This document shows positions 9,568-21,341 of a DNA stretch of 64,000 nt, one piece after another. Where the stretch lies: positions 213,259 to 277,258 of the forward strand of contig MEHQ01000893.1 of assembly GCA_008828725.1 (NCBI GenBank), given 5' to 3'. How positions within the stretch are numbered: the stretch's first letter is position 1; every line of letters begins with the position of its first letter. A model generated the notes under the pieces. That model worked only from the letters and a program-made list of their open reading frames with translations, was not told the origin of the DNA and did not search any database. The stretch is from Saccharina japonica (taxonomy: Eukaryota; Sar; Phaeophyceae; Laminariales; Laminariaceae). Position numbers and translations under genes: made by a program.

Positions 9568-11060
9568 ACGTGCATCTATCTACCCAAGCGATACCTGGTA
9601 CCTGGTACGGCAGAAGGGGTCAGTCAACCCAGATGTATGGAAACCCTCTCCACGGTCGAGTGCTGCCTGCTACCCCGCCTTCGATGCAGCACTGCGTACA
9701 CCATACCACATGCACGAGCTCATCATGCAGATGCACGAGGCACGAGCTCATCATGCCTCGTACCTACACTACGTCCTCGTCCTGTCTCAAGGAAAGTAGC
9801 CGTTCCGATGTTCTCACGTTCTTGTGGGAAAACCTCGGGCTGAGATAACTCCGCTTTTTGTACTGGTTGCTGTATACGACTGCTGCTGTATCATGCCAGT
9901 CAGTACCTATTATTTCTTTGTCTTGCGTTGTGCCTTCGGGAGCCGTGCGCAGGAGTACGCCGTCCTGCACGCGGCTGAAAACTTCGCGTGAGCCGTGCAC
10001 TTTTGGTGCGAGAGATGGTTTGCCGAGAGAACTACGCAAGGAGCGGGAGAGGTGGGACGCTCACCAGGGTTCAAAGCACACTTGCACTGCTTGTGCAAGG
10101 CAACTTGCACCATCAACGGGAACGACCGTCCAGAATTTCCTCCGCATAAAACACAGAGCGGGCGAAGCGAGCGGCGGACCTCTCTCTAAACTCTGCTAGA
10201 AAATTGCTCATCACAGCATGAACAAAATGCATGCAGGAAGCGCATGGATGGTCAACATAAGAGCGCCGGTATTGGTCCTATGACCTGACCATCGGGGTCA
10301 GCGCCTACGAGGGCAATCTACCGGAAGCTGCATAGAGAAACGCGGCCTGTGCCTGTGTGTACGAGGTACTGCTACTGGTGAACATCATGGAAAAGAACAC
10401 TCAAGACTCGAGAGACGGAAAACAGAAAGCAGAGCGAAAACTGCCTTCTCTTGACTAGTAGATGCCGTGCGCCCGTACGCACAGAGGGGTTGGTTGAGTC
10501 CGGTAGAGCACACAGCATTCCCCTCTGCAAGACAGGCTCGTACCTCGGTAGTAGAGGGGGGTCTCTGTCCTCGAGCTGGCTTTCGTGAAAATCGGCCTTG
10601 ATGTATGGAGACGATGAAGAATGACCGGAAAAGGCACTCCCTGCTTCTTTTCTTGTGCAGGATTTGTCTCACGGCCGCGTGTTTTTTTATAGTGGTGGGG
10701 TAGCCCCTCGAAAAAAAGTTAAAAAAAAAAAATAGGTTCAGAGGTTCAGAGCCCGGGCCCGAAACCCGGAACAGCCTGCAGCAGGCTCCAGTCTCCAGTA
10801 CTCGGTAGTTCTCGGCGCCTGCAGCCTGCACGCACCTCTCCCTTCCCTGTGCACACCGTGAGATAGAGCGGTGATTTTGTGATGTTCTTTCGTTGCTTGT
10901 GTGATCGATGATCGATCATGGAGCCTCCGCAGTATAATGTATACCCCGGCAAAAAATACCAGTTTTTTTTTGGGACAAAATTCACTTGGAAATAGTGCAC
11001 CCGTTACGTTGTAGGGGGTGCTTTTCGCAATGTTGTATTTGTGCTGTCAGCAGTTATTTA
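9567..11060. other. Spacer, nothing recognised
   Basis: Contains a doubled TACCTGGTACCTGGTA at about 9592 and several short ORFs without domain or coding character. No repeat family assigned. Confidence 0.45.
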
Positions 11061-11269
11061 GGGCCCGTATTAACGAGTACAAAATAAATTCAATTTGGAA
11101 AAAATAAAATTCAAATTCGCTTTTCATTGGTCAACACACGCACCAGCACCAAATGTTATGCCCCAAGATCCTAATATTTGGTGCTGGTGCGTGTGTTGAC
11201 CAATGAAAAGCGGATTTTAATACTTTTTTTTCCAAATTGTTTTTTTTTCTTCTTCGTTAAAACGGGCCC
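11061..11269. mobile_element. Harbinger-like MITE with TTA target duplication
   Basis: Terminal GGGCCCGT and ACGGGCCC, flanked on both sides by TTA (11058-11060, 11270-11272). The arms pair along almost all their length; the inner block GCTTTTCATTGGTCAACACA is perfectly complementary to the right arm. A 3-bp TTA/TWA duplication is typical of PIF/Harbinger elements. Non-coding, one copy in the window. Confidence 0.7.
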
Positions 11270-11272
11270 TTA

Positions 11273-11929
11273 GCGCACCGTCCTGTGGTACGTAATAGAA
11301 ACTTGCAGTCTTCACTCGTAATTAGAATCGAGAACATATTATTGCGTCATCATGATTATTGACCTAAAAGACCAACTATTATGGGAAATTTATTTTTGGG
11401 CCCTCAGAACTGAGTTTTTAGCCAAAAACACGCGATTTACTCGTCGCCACGGCCAAAAAACACCTATAGACTCGTCAGGATGCTCCCCGCAGTTTTCGTA
11501 GAGCTTTCTGACGTACTTTTTCGTTTCTCCAGGGTCGTAGTTTGACTGTTCGTCCAAGTTGCCAGTTCTGAGGACATGATGATTTTTAGCCTAATAGTTG
11601 GTATAATTCCTAAGAGTTTATTGCACCTCTTAGGTTTTCCGTCTTCGCTAAATCTCAAACCGTTAAAACATAAAACTACCCCCTTTTTTTTGTCTTGAAG
11701 CAACTTCTTGATCCCTGTTTTCGTAAAGCAAATAAATACTTGACCCTTTTCCTCAATCCATCACTCGTACCCAGTCAAGCGTGACTCTCGGATAATGTGC
11801 AAGGATCGGCGGGATGCGAACTTTGACGGTGCGGCCACAGGCAGAGGTAGCTGTGAGGCAGAGAAAACTTGGCAGCGCCAAGTCCCAGGGGGGGCACCGG
11901 ACTATACTATCTCCTTCATGATGTAATAT
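11273..11929. other. Spacer, nothing recognised
   Basis: AT-rich DNA. A 79-codon minus ORF (11464-11703) has no recognisable features. Confidence 0.45.
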
Positions 11930-12015
11930 ACAACCCGTATCACGCGCGGTCGAAGTTTCGCCAGCAGCTTGCAAATAGGGGCTTCCACGAAATCCTTGAC
12001 CTTACAGCCCAGGTG
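11930..12015 (+). repeat. MSFDEILDLTA module, decayed copy
   Basis: CACGCGCGGTCGAAGTTTCG, CAGCAGCTTGCAAATAGGGG and CACGAAATCCTTGACCTTAC track the module. It translates QQLANRGFHEILDLTAQ; the Met-Ser is replaced by Arg-Gly, so the start is lost while DEILDLTA-like residues remain. Confidence 0.5.
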
Positions 12016-12159
12016 TCCTTAAAAATATCAGTAAAAACTCCAGGAGGTTCTAGGCTGCGGCATCACAGCGGGAGTTTCGCTCACTAAGACCAAAAAGGGC
12101 GAGCGAAGCGTTAAAAAGCATGCCGAATTGACCACGGCTGTTCGCAGGTCTGGTCAAAC

Positions 12160-13030
12160 CTTACGGGTCGGGTCGGGTCGGGTGAGCTGTGACCCGGCCC
12201 GACCCGCGAAAACTTTGAGCTGCCTTGACCTGACCCGACCTGACCCGCGAGATTTTGGAAACCTCCGGATCCGACCCGACCTGGCCCGCGAGATTTTGGA
12301 AACCTCCTGACCTGACCCGACCCGGGAGATAAGAAAACCTCTTGACCCGACCCGACCTGACCCGTGAGATTTTGAACACCTCCTGACCCGACTCGACCCG
12401 ACTCGATCCGACCCGACCCGATCCGCCAGGTTCTGATTGATCCATGAAATATGGGTCAGCCGCGGGTCGGGTAACCTCAACCCGCGAGACCATTCCTCGT
12501 GGCCCGCGGGTTCGACCCGCGGATCCAGCCCGTGGGTGGATACTTCCAAATCAAGTGAATCCCCATTTTTTTACCCCGCAGCGATACGTGGCCTGGCTGT
12601 AGTAGGTATGGATGCATGTCGACGTGCGTACATATATTTGGCGGTGTTTTAATGTTTAAACATGATACCAAAGGGGTATAATTAAGTGCTGGTACGAGAG
12701 AAGATGTTGGGCAAGAAAGCAGGAAGTTTATGAAGTGTCGGACCCGCGAGCCGGATGCGCGGGTCACCCCGCGGGTCAGCAGAAAAAAAATCGCGGGTCA
12801 TGCTAGCGCGACCCGCGAGTGGGCCGTTTCTCGAGGGTCATGACCTGACCCGACCCGTGAGCTTTTTATCACCTCTTGACCCGACCCGACCCGTAAGATT
12901 TGAAAACATTTTGACCCGACCTGATCCGACCCGCGAGATTTGAAAACCTCTTGAACCGACCGGACCCGACCCGATCCGCGAGACTTTCAACACTTCCTGA
13001 ACCGACCCGACCTGACCCGTGACATGTTGA
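12160..13030. repeat. GACCCG minisatellite in two blocks
   Basis: Units of ~50-60 bp built as GACCCGACCCGACC plus CGCGAGATTTTGRAAACCTC, at 12165-12425 and 12740-13030, with ~300 bp of unrelated sequence between. A short stretch of the same motif occurs on the other strand at 17401-17437 inside the intron of the main gene. ORFs across it are repeat artefacts. Confidence 0.8.
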
Positions 13031-14075
13031 CCTCCTGGCCCGCGAACAGCCCTGGATTTAACCAAACCGCAGGAAAATCTTTTCTGAACAAATCGTCTTT
13101 TGTTAAATCGTCATCAATCATTATATTTATTAGTCCGCACCTACTGCTGTATTCTAGCTCTCTTGTTACTTGTTTCTACTCCTATCCGGGGTCGCAGCGT
13201 GCGGAAGCTCCTCTTCCCCCGGATTTACGACATACCCCAGGAGACAGATACTTAGACACGGGCTACATACATACCAAGCGTTTGCTTTTGCTTGCTCAGC
13301 CGGAAACAAGCAGAGCAACCGCCCAAAATACCGCATAATGTGCATGAAAATTTCACCGAGAGCTAGGCAACGACGCACAGAAAACAAAATACGCGAAAAA
13401 AAAAAAAAAAAAAAAACATGTCGGTATGAACGCGGCACACGGGCGACGTTTTCGTTTTTTTTTTACCGAAAGCCGGAGGGGCAAATAACGTGTACCACCA
13501 AAAAAAAAGACAAAAGTAACGACCTCCACACGCAAAACACGGGTAACATTACGTTAATGTATGCATTAGCATTTCATAAGCAACTCCTATATGCCACCAA
13601 CAGTCTACGTACTGTTTCTTTTTCTCTTTCTTTTTGCCCCCGGAGGAGAAGCCCCCCGTATAAAAAAAGCCAACGAAAACCTGAAAAACCTGAAAAACAT
13701 AGTCCAAGAGAGTACAAGTACCGCTCTTTTTGTATACAAGTTCTACATGGTATATACGCTACGAGACCCCGTCCCATCAAAAGTGCACTACAGAAAGAAA
13801 AAAAATCCATGGATGACGGGAAACGGACGGGAAACGGACGGGAAACGAGGAACATATAATACAACGGGGATCAACCGCAACCACTACGCCGCCGCAGGGC
13901 TACCGCCGCCGCCGCCGCCACAACAACAACCATCCCCACCACCGACGCCCCACCGCCGCCACCGTCTCGTATCATGCCTGTCGCGGCAAACATCTCGCGG
14001 GAAACTAAGCTGGGAGATCGCGGTTTTGACTTTGACCCGGTAACTGATGTGGCCGCCCCCCCCCACATCAAAACC
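13031..14075. other. Spacer with A-runs, no gene seen
   Basis: Includes a ~21-A run near 13397 and GCC/CCG triplets near 13900. A long frame at 13170-13859 crosses homopolymers, has Lys/Lys-rich low complexity and no domain; not called. Confidence 0.45.
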
Positions 14076-14400
14076 GGTATAATTAATCCAAACACGAGGT
14101 CTTGGCGCGCCCCCCAAAAATACCAGTCCCCTATAAGTATATAGCCTACTTTGTTTTTGGACGACCAGAACGAAAAATAAGAGCACCTTCGTACCCGGCG
14201 CAAAAAATCCCTCCAATACATCGGCAAACCCGAAATAAAACAGTATAAATACTACTCCAAAAGGGGTCTTGACGCGCCCAAAAAGACTCTCCTAATAGCA
14301 TATTTGTTCCTGGATGACCAGAACAAAAAAACAAGAGCCCTCGTACCCGGCGCAAACATCCTTCCAATACGTACACCGGCAAACCCGTCTCGATCGAACA
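14076..14400 (+). repeat. ~169-bp diverged tandem duplication
   Basis: GGTCTTGGCGCGCCC at 14098 and GGTCTTGACGCGCCC at 14267 begin parallel units, sharing TGGACGACCAGAACRAAAAA and TCGTACCCGGCGCAAA. Confidence 0.6.
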
Positions 14401-14499
14401 AGCCGAAGAAACCTCGAAACCCTTTTTTTCGGTTCGTTTGGACCGTGCACCGCGAGTCTCTGGCCCCAACGAGGGCTCTCTCTCTCAACGGTCACATTG

Positions 14500-15190
14500 T
14501 CCACCCGCCTCTGTCCAACGGTCCACCCGCAGCACCAGAGTTCCGCAGGACCGGCCAAAAACATTCCACAACTACACCGGAAAACCGTCTCAACGGAAGC
14601 AAAATAACCGCAAACAGTACCCGTTCATTTTGGCGGCGGCAAAAAAAAAATTCGGGCTCGCAACGGTACTACTTCCAACTCCCAACGGTAACATTTTCGC
14701 CTGCCGTTGTCCTACGGCCCCCCCTCAACACCAGATCTTTGCAGAATGGGCCAAAAACATCCAAGGGTTACACCAGAAAAAACTTTACCAACGGAAATCC
14801 TTATGGTATGAAGTAACAATCAAGATAACACACCCCCTGGGGAACAAATTCGGGACCGATTATGTCCCACAGAAAAATTGCGGCTTTGGAAAAATATCTT
14901 CGCGGATATTTCCTTCCATGCACACACCACTAATCCATTTGCACGTTCCCCCTTTGTCCAGAAAATCAGTTCAGAAAATCGTCTGAGGGCGTGTTGTTGT
15001 CTTAAGGCGTGTCACGGTAAAGATAATATCCACAAAAATAACTGCTCGCTTCAATTTCTGTTCGTTTTTGGCCGCACCAAGCAACGCCAAGGGATGTTTT
15101 CGGGATCTCAACGGGAAAATATATCTGCGCACCGGCAACACCAGAGCTCCGCGGTAACACACAAGCCCCACAAACATGGCGTAATGAAGT
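14500..15190 (+). repeat. Degenerate repeat with embedded MITE relic (14826-15006)
   Basis: CACCAGAG/ATCTCCGCAG followed by GGCCAAAAACATYC recurs around 14535, 14735 and 15130. Within it, 14826-15006 starts GATAACACACCCCCT and ends GTCTGAGGGCGTGTTGTTGT, a diverged copy of the 1849-2065 element. No gene seen through 15690. Confidence 0.45.
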
Positions 15191-15689
15191 AATACAAAGC
15201 GGAAATCCACAACCCAAGCATCGATCGGGCGAAAAAAATCCAAAACATGAAAAGTTACCACCCTGGATGACGACGCCCGGTCAACCAGGGGGTTTCCACC
15301 AATCACAAATGCCCGTTAAAAACCATTGACCAATAGGGGACGTTCCAACGCTTTTACCATACTCAAAGGGAAACTCGAGCACGAAGTTTTCCGTTACTTC
15401 CACAAAAACTCGCCGCACAAGTTGCTACGTACACACATGCTCGATCAGCAATAAAATCACCTACTGTGGGTAAAAGAAGCGTGAAAACAAACGACGATAA
15501 AAAAAATAATCGGCCGGTGCAATATCAGGTGGAGTGCCGGGCGCACACAGTAGCCCTCCCTCCCTCCTTATACCGCGATTGATCCAGTCTGATTCGCGCC
15601 AAGCGCAACCGACAAAATGAGCCGGCACGCAATACTTAACAACCAAAAACAAAAAAAGACAAATCTATATTACGTACTCTTTCGACTCT

Positions 15690-16690
15690 TGAAAAATAGT
15701 TCGCCCAAGATTTTCAGGCAAAGACGATTTGGCTTTTGCCAGAATGGTCTGATTCGCCGAGACTCTAGGCTGACATGATTCGATTCGCCAAGACCCTACG
15801 CCAACACGATTCGATTCGCCAAGAGTTTTTAGGCGGCGAATATGGTTTGACCGGCCAAGACCTTGAACGAAAAACGGTTTTGATTGGCCCAACATCCTCA
15901 ATAGTCCAAGATGGGTTGATTCGCCAAGACCCTCGGTCAACTATTCGCTTAACAAGAGCCTACGAGTAGCCCAACATGGTTTGGTTCAACAAGAGCCTAG
16001 GCGGGGAAGGTGTGAATGGCCAAAATACCTCAGTCGAAGGTGTGGTTTGAATGGCTTAGATCCTCATCAAAACCCCAACAAGATGCTTCGAACTCCCCCG
16101 AGACCCTGGGCCACGATGGTTTCGTTCGCCAAGACCCCAGATCAAAGATGGTCTGATTCGCCAAGATCCCAGGCCCAGATGGTTTGATTGGCCAAGACTT
16201 TCGGCGAACACGGTCCTCAATAGGCCAATCAGGTGGGTTGAATCATCGGGGCTCTGGGCCAAGTTGGTGGAAATTCGAGGAAACCCTGAACCAACAGTTT
16301 GGTCCATCAAGACCTTAAGGTGAAAAAGGCGGTTTGATTCGCCAAGACCCCAAGTGAGTATAGTCTGTTTCACCAAGACCCCCCAAGTCCTCTTAAGTCC
16401 TCTAAAGTGTGATCCGCCGAGACTCCCTCAAGCCACTAAAGTCTGATTCGCCAAGACCCCAGATCAAAGTACGGTTTTTGATTGGCCAAGACTCTAGTCC
16501 AAGATGGTCTGATTGGCCAAGACCCTACCGTAGGCCTATAGGCGGTTTGATTTGCCCGAAGGACGCCAGGCAAAGACGGCTTGACTCGTCAAGACCACAG
16601 CCCAACACGGTTTGCTACTCCACTAAGAGACCCCTCGTACTCCTGCACGAGGCAAGGCCATGGCTTGATTAACCGAGACCATATAGGACA
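15690..16690 (+). repeat. Degenerate TTCGCCAAGAC minisatellite
   Basis: About 25 imperfect units of 35-45 bp with core GATTCGCCAAGACCC followed by a variable tail and (A)AGATGGTTT. Units are diverged, so the array is old. Confidence 0.75.
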
Positions 16691-16814
16691 AAAAATCGAG
16701 CGTCTCACACCGAAACACGCATCATACCTCGAATGAGAGAAACGAGGGGGGGGGGGGGCCGCGCCAGCCTAAAACAACGCGCACTACGGATGTAGCAACT
16801 TCGAATAAGGGTAG

Positions 16815-16915
16815 TCACCAAAAAACTACGTTGCTCCGTCTCGGCATTGTAGGCATGCGAGGGTCTATGGTCATACGACTACGGCCGTGCACGACATGAG
16901 TACACCCCCCCCCCC
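16815..16915. repeat. Dispersed repeat shared with 33950-34030
   Basis: TTGCTCCGTCTCGGCATT, TCTATGGTCATACGACTACG and GCCGTGCACGAC are shared by both sites, each followed by a C-rich run. No function assigned. Confidence 0.6.
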
Positions 16916-17211
16916 CCCCGTGCAAGCGTGCGCACGCCCCAGCCCCTAATGGCACCAACAAAACCATACGCACCAATAACAAAAGACAGCTGTCGACTCT
17001 TCCAAAAAGACACACACATTCCCGTTCCCTTCTCCACGCCGCACGCACGCATTGAGGCGTAGACCGCCAAGCCGAGCCGATTTTACGGCTGGCTTAAAAC
17101 GCCCGGCCGCTCGTGCGCTTACCGGAGATACGTAGGGTTGAATCTCGAGCTGGGGGCAGTGGAGGCGGAGGAGGCGGCGGCGGTTGAAGGGGGGGGGGGA
17201 TGGAGTTTTGC

Positions 17212-17640
17212 TCACAGCAGAGGCATGCCCCCAGCAACGGCGCGGATGGCCGACATTGGCGCGGGGCCGAGGGCCGCCACCGTACACGTGCTGGCGGTCA
17301 CGCTACCCACCCACGCCGCGTGCTTCTCCCTGACCATCGTGATGGCCAACCCAGATGCAGCTCCAATCTGCGCGTCGTTCGGAGGGGCAGGTCGCGGCAA
17401 CGGGTCAGGTCAGGTCGGGTCGGGTCGGGTCGGGTCAAAATTATTATTTTTTGTGGAGAGAGGAAGAAGGGATGGGGGAGGGGGTGGGGTCTTAGGACAA
17501 GCACCGTCTTCTAGGAGATGTGGCGGATCACTCTGGTGAACGGGAATACAATCCCCGTTTGATATTAAGGTTAGGGTCGAAACGGGGAATAGACATAGGT
17601 CCGCCGGGCACGATTGCTCCTCTTGTAACGAACCTCAGAA

Positions 17641-17687
<47 letters not shown>

Positions 17688-19698
17688 TAACAATAACAAT
17701 AAGAAAAACAATAATAACAATAATAATAATAATAACAATAATAACAATAATAATAATAATAACAATAAGGTATCATACCCCGTCTACAGTGTGTGGCATG
17801 ATCCCAACAAGCCCCCCCCACTCATTCAACACCACGAGAGCGACACGCCATTATCAGGCGTGTGTCGCGCCGCTCAGTGCCGTCGCCACGGTCGCACGGT
17901 AATATAAAAAGCGAGAAGGGTACGATAAGGGGGGGGGGGGGAGGGTGTGCCCGCTATGCGACCCCGGGTCCGACTTTTACGAAAAGAGAGCGAGCTGGAA
18001 AAGCAGGACACAGCATAAAAGATGATGGGTTGGGTAAATAACAGAGGGGGTCAGAAGGGATGACCTGTCAAAAGGATGGGGCCTGCCAACAAAATTAAAC
18101 ACCTCATCTGAGCGAAGCCCCTTGACCCATTCAGAACTAAAAAACTTATCCCACACTAATTCCAAGTAATTTGTCTCCAAACACGTGGGACCAGTTCTTA
18201 AGGGGTCAAGAACCTCATTGTTGACCACCACATCCTTGATCAACCTTGAGCATAAGACGCTATCGTGTACCAGGATGTAGTATATATGGATAGCGCTCGC
18301 CACTGAAGCACACTTTTTCAGTCCAACTTTCTCAGCTTCCCCCTAAAAAAGCGAGCCTTCTGTTCTTACTACTGCAGCTGTAGGTTGTTTCTCATCCCGT
18401 GGGCCTATATATATATATATATATACCNNNNNNNNNNNNNNNNNNNNNNNNNNNNNNNNNNNNNNNNNNNNNNNNNNNNNNNNNNNNNNNNNNNNNNNNN
18501 NNNNNNNNNNNNNNNNNNNNNNNNNNNNNNNNNNNNNNNNNNNNNNNNNCCCCCCCGCCGCCCGAAATCGGTGAAAAATAAATAAAGCCTCACCGCAAGA
18601 ACAGCGTCGAGGGCCCCCGCGTCCGTCGCCCCCAGCACGACCATCGACTCGCCCTCCGACCGCCACACCGCTAGCGTGTCCGCGCGCCCGCTGCCCTCCG
18701 CCTTTCTCGTCGCCGCCAGCGCCGCGCGAGAGCACTGCGAAGCCACCGCCCCGCGCCCCAGACCAAGGTCCTGTCGGACCAGCAGCGCCAGCCGGAGGTT
18801 GGGGCCGCTGGGCAGCGTGGCCCCCCACCCCGCGACAACCTCGCGCCGCCCTCGCCGGGGCACGCCGGCACCGGCCCCGGCGGCAGAGCCGTTGGCACCG
18901 CCGACGCCGGCGCGAACAGGAGAAGGGGAATGCGAGCGAAGGTTTCCAGTGGTTTGGCGGCAGTACTCGCCCCCGCCACCCCCGTCCTCGTTAGACTCGC
19001 TCGCCGTGCTCAACCCTCGCTTGTGACGCCGGAGCTTGCCGAGCAGCCCTCCATTTTTCCCTCTGGCGGTGTCGTTGCTGCCGCTCCCCCGGCTTCCCGC
19101 AGCGGCGCCGGCGGCTGCAGAGGCGGAGGCTGCAAAAGAGGGGTCGCTGGCTCCGCTCAGTAATCTCGACGGCGGCGTCGGCGGCGTCATTCCGAACCCT
19201 CCCCCGGACCTCAGCGCCTTCCCGCCGGGGGAGACAGCCCCTATCCACCTAGGAGAAACGCCGCCCATTCCTGCCGGTGAAACCCCTCCTCTCCCGCGCG
19301 CGTCTACCCCCCGCGCTGCTGCGGCGCCACCGCCGCCGCCGCTGCTTCCACCGCCGCCACTGGCAGCCCCCCTGCCCCGGCCGAAGCTCTCGCCGCTCCC
19401 GCTGCCGCCGCCGCTGCTGCTGCCGAAGTCTCGCAGGCGCAGCGCGCCCGGGTCGGAGGGGGCGCCCCGCGGCAGCAGCTGGGCGACGTCCATGAGAAAC
19501 TGCATGTTGACCTCGATCTGGTCGCTCCCGGTGGTGGCCATCGCCGCGTCGACGTCGAGCTTGTCGAAGCCCGCGTCGACCAGCCTCCAGCGCGTGCTCT
19601 CCGCCACGGTCTCTCCCACCTCATCGTAGTCGTCGTCCTGTGCGTAGCCCGAGTCGTGGTCGTCCGCGCCGCCACCACCACCACCACCACCAACACCG

Positions 19699-19729
<31 letters not shown>

Positions 19730-20457
19730 GACGGAGGAAGACCAGGCGGCTGACTTGCAAGTAGTGCAGGCTGCGTCGACGGAGGTAGAAGAGTTGGGCG
19801 AGCAGTTGGGAGTGGAAGCAGACGTGGGAGGAGCGGGAGGGGCGGGGCGAGAGCTGAGCGTGGATGCGACACGACGAGTCGTGAACGTAGTTGAGGTCGA
19901 GGGGCAGCAGCAGCAGCAGCAACAGCAGCAGGTCGCCGTAGCCGCCGCCAACCCCCTTGCCGCTGCCGCGGCTCCCGCCGCGGCCGCTCCACGAAGCCCC
20001 CACCCCCACCCCGGCGGGCGGAGGCAGCGGCGGCGGCGAGTGCACCGGAGAGCCAGAAGAGTCCCAGATCGACGACATCTGTGGGCTCGCGATGCCCACC
20101 TCGACCATCGGCGCGAACGACACTCGGGGCACCGCCGGGGCGGGGTCAGATTCGGACGCGGACGGGGGGTCCCGTTTCGGGCTCGAAAGCAATGACGATT
20201 TGCGCTGCGGCGGGGAGACCGCCGACGGTTTGCGCTGCGGCGAGGAGGCGGCCGACGATTTGCGCTGCGGTGAGGAGACCGCCGGCGATGCAAGCGAGAA
20301 GGCAGCGGCGCCCGGGTCTTTTTCCACGGCCGAGGCAGCGGGAGCGGCAGCAGCTGTGGTGGTAGAAGTGGTGGCGGCGGCGGCGGCGGTGGTGGAGATG
20401 GCGGCGCTCGCTAGTGTCGCGCCGGTAACGCCAGCGGCGGCAGCGGCGGCGGCGGCA

Positions 20458-20489
<32 letters not shown>

Positions 20490-21309
20490 AGCTACGCTCC
20501 GCGTCGCTGCGCTCCCCGCTGCCGCCGCGACGCTATCTTCTGACTCGGAAACGGACGCCGCGATCGCCGAGAGGCAATCAACCAAGAACGCGAGCTGCTG
20601 TTCTTTGGGGATTGCTTCGAAGGGAGGGACGTGCAGGAACACGCAGTGCCGATCTCCCGCTGCTCGGCCATCGCCGCCGTTTTTGCCGCTACCGCCACCA
20701 CCACCCCCACTCTTGCCGCTGCCGTTGCTTCCGCCGCCAACGTGACCGTTACTGCTGCTGCTGCTGCAGGCGCCTCGACCCTCCTCCTCCCGCCTTTCCT
20801 CGACAGACTTTACGGTATCATCCTCATCCGCTATCGCCGCCGCCACCACCGCCGCCGACGCCGACGCTGCCGCTTCCCCTGCCGCCCCCGCTGCCGCTCC
20901 CCCTGCCGCCGCCGCCGCTTCCCCCGCTGCTGCCGCTCCAGCCATCCCAGCCATCGCCTCCTCGCACAGACCGAGTGACGTGTAATAGACGTAGTTGCAC
21001 ACGAATCGCCCGGCGTCCGCCGACTTCAAAACGTGCTCCCGCCCCCACCCGGCCTTCCGCAGCCGCTCCAAAACCCTCTCCACGGGCAGCGTGGTCACCC
21101 GGCAGTGGCTCGTGTCCGGGTTCCCCGCGTCGACAGGCGCAAACGTCGGACGGTAGCCCCGCTCGTCCGGCGCACCGAACGTGGCCTCGTTGAAACCCTG
21201 GGTCTCCACCGCGAACTTCGACGCACCGCGGTTCACCCCGCAGTGCACAAACACGGAAACGGTACCGCCCCGAGCCTCGCCCCCGTCTCCGGTTTCGGCC
21301 CCGGCTCCC

Positions 21310-21341
<32 letters not shown>

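Larger units (their letters stand above)
17368..18593 (-). other. Intron of the fusion gene (contains gap)
   Basis: Donor GTGAGG follows codon 1157 (18593-18588); acceptor is pyrimidine-rich CCTGCCCCTCCGAACGACGC then GCAG ending at 17368. Both sides are phase 0. The 1226-bp intron contains a GGTCGGGTC minisatellite, an ATT microsatellite, a Stowaway-like MITE and an unresolved gap, so its true length is uncertain. Confidence 0.7.

Noticed and set aside
9238-9843. 201-codon plus-strand ORF
   Set aside because: It consists largely of Leu/Ser/Ala runs from CTG/CAG triplets.
13170-13859. 229-codon plus-strand ORF
   Set aside because: Crosses poly-A and poly-T tracts, has Lys runs and no domain, and there is no splice support.
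16862-16895. 5S rRNA start (TCTATGGTCATACGACTACG)
   Set aside because: Only the first ~15 bases resemble 5S; the rest, including the internal control region, does not follow, and the same piece at 33988 is part of a dispersed repeat.
17138-17539. Plus-strand 133-codon ORF
   Set aside because: It is antisense to the last exon of the fusion gene, whose minus-strand reading matches the PTH2 C-terminus.
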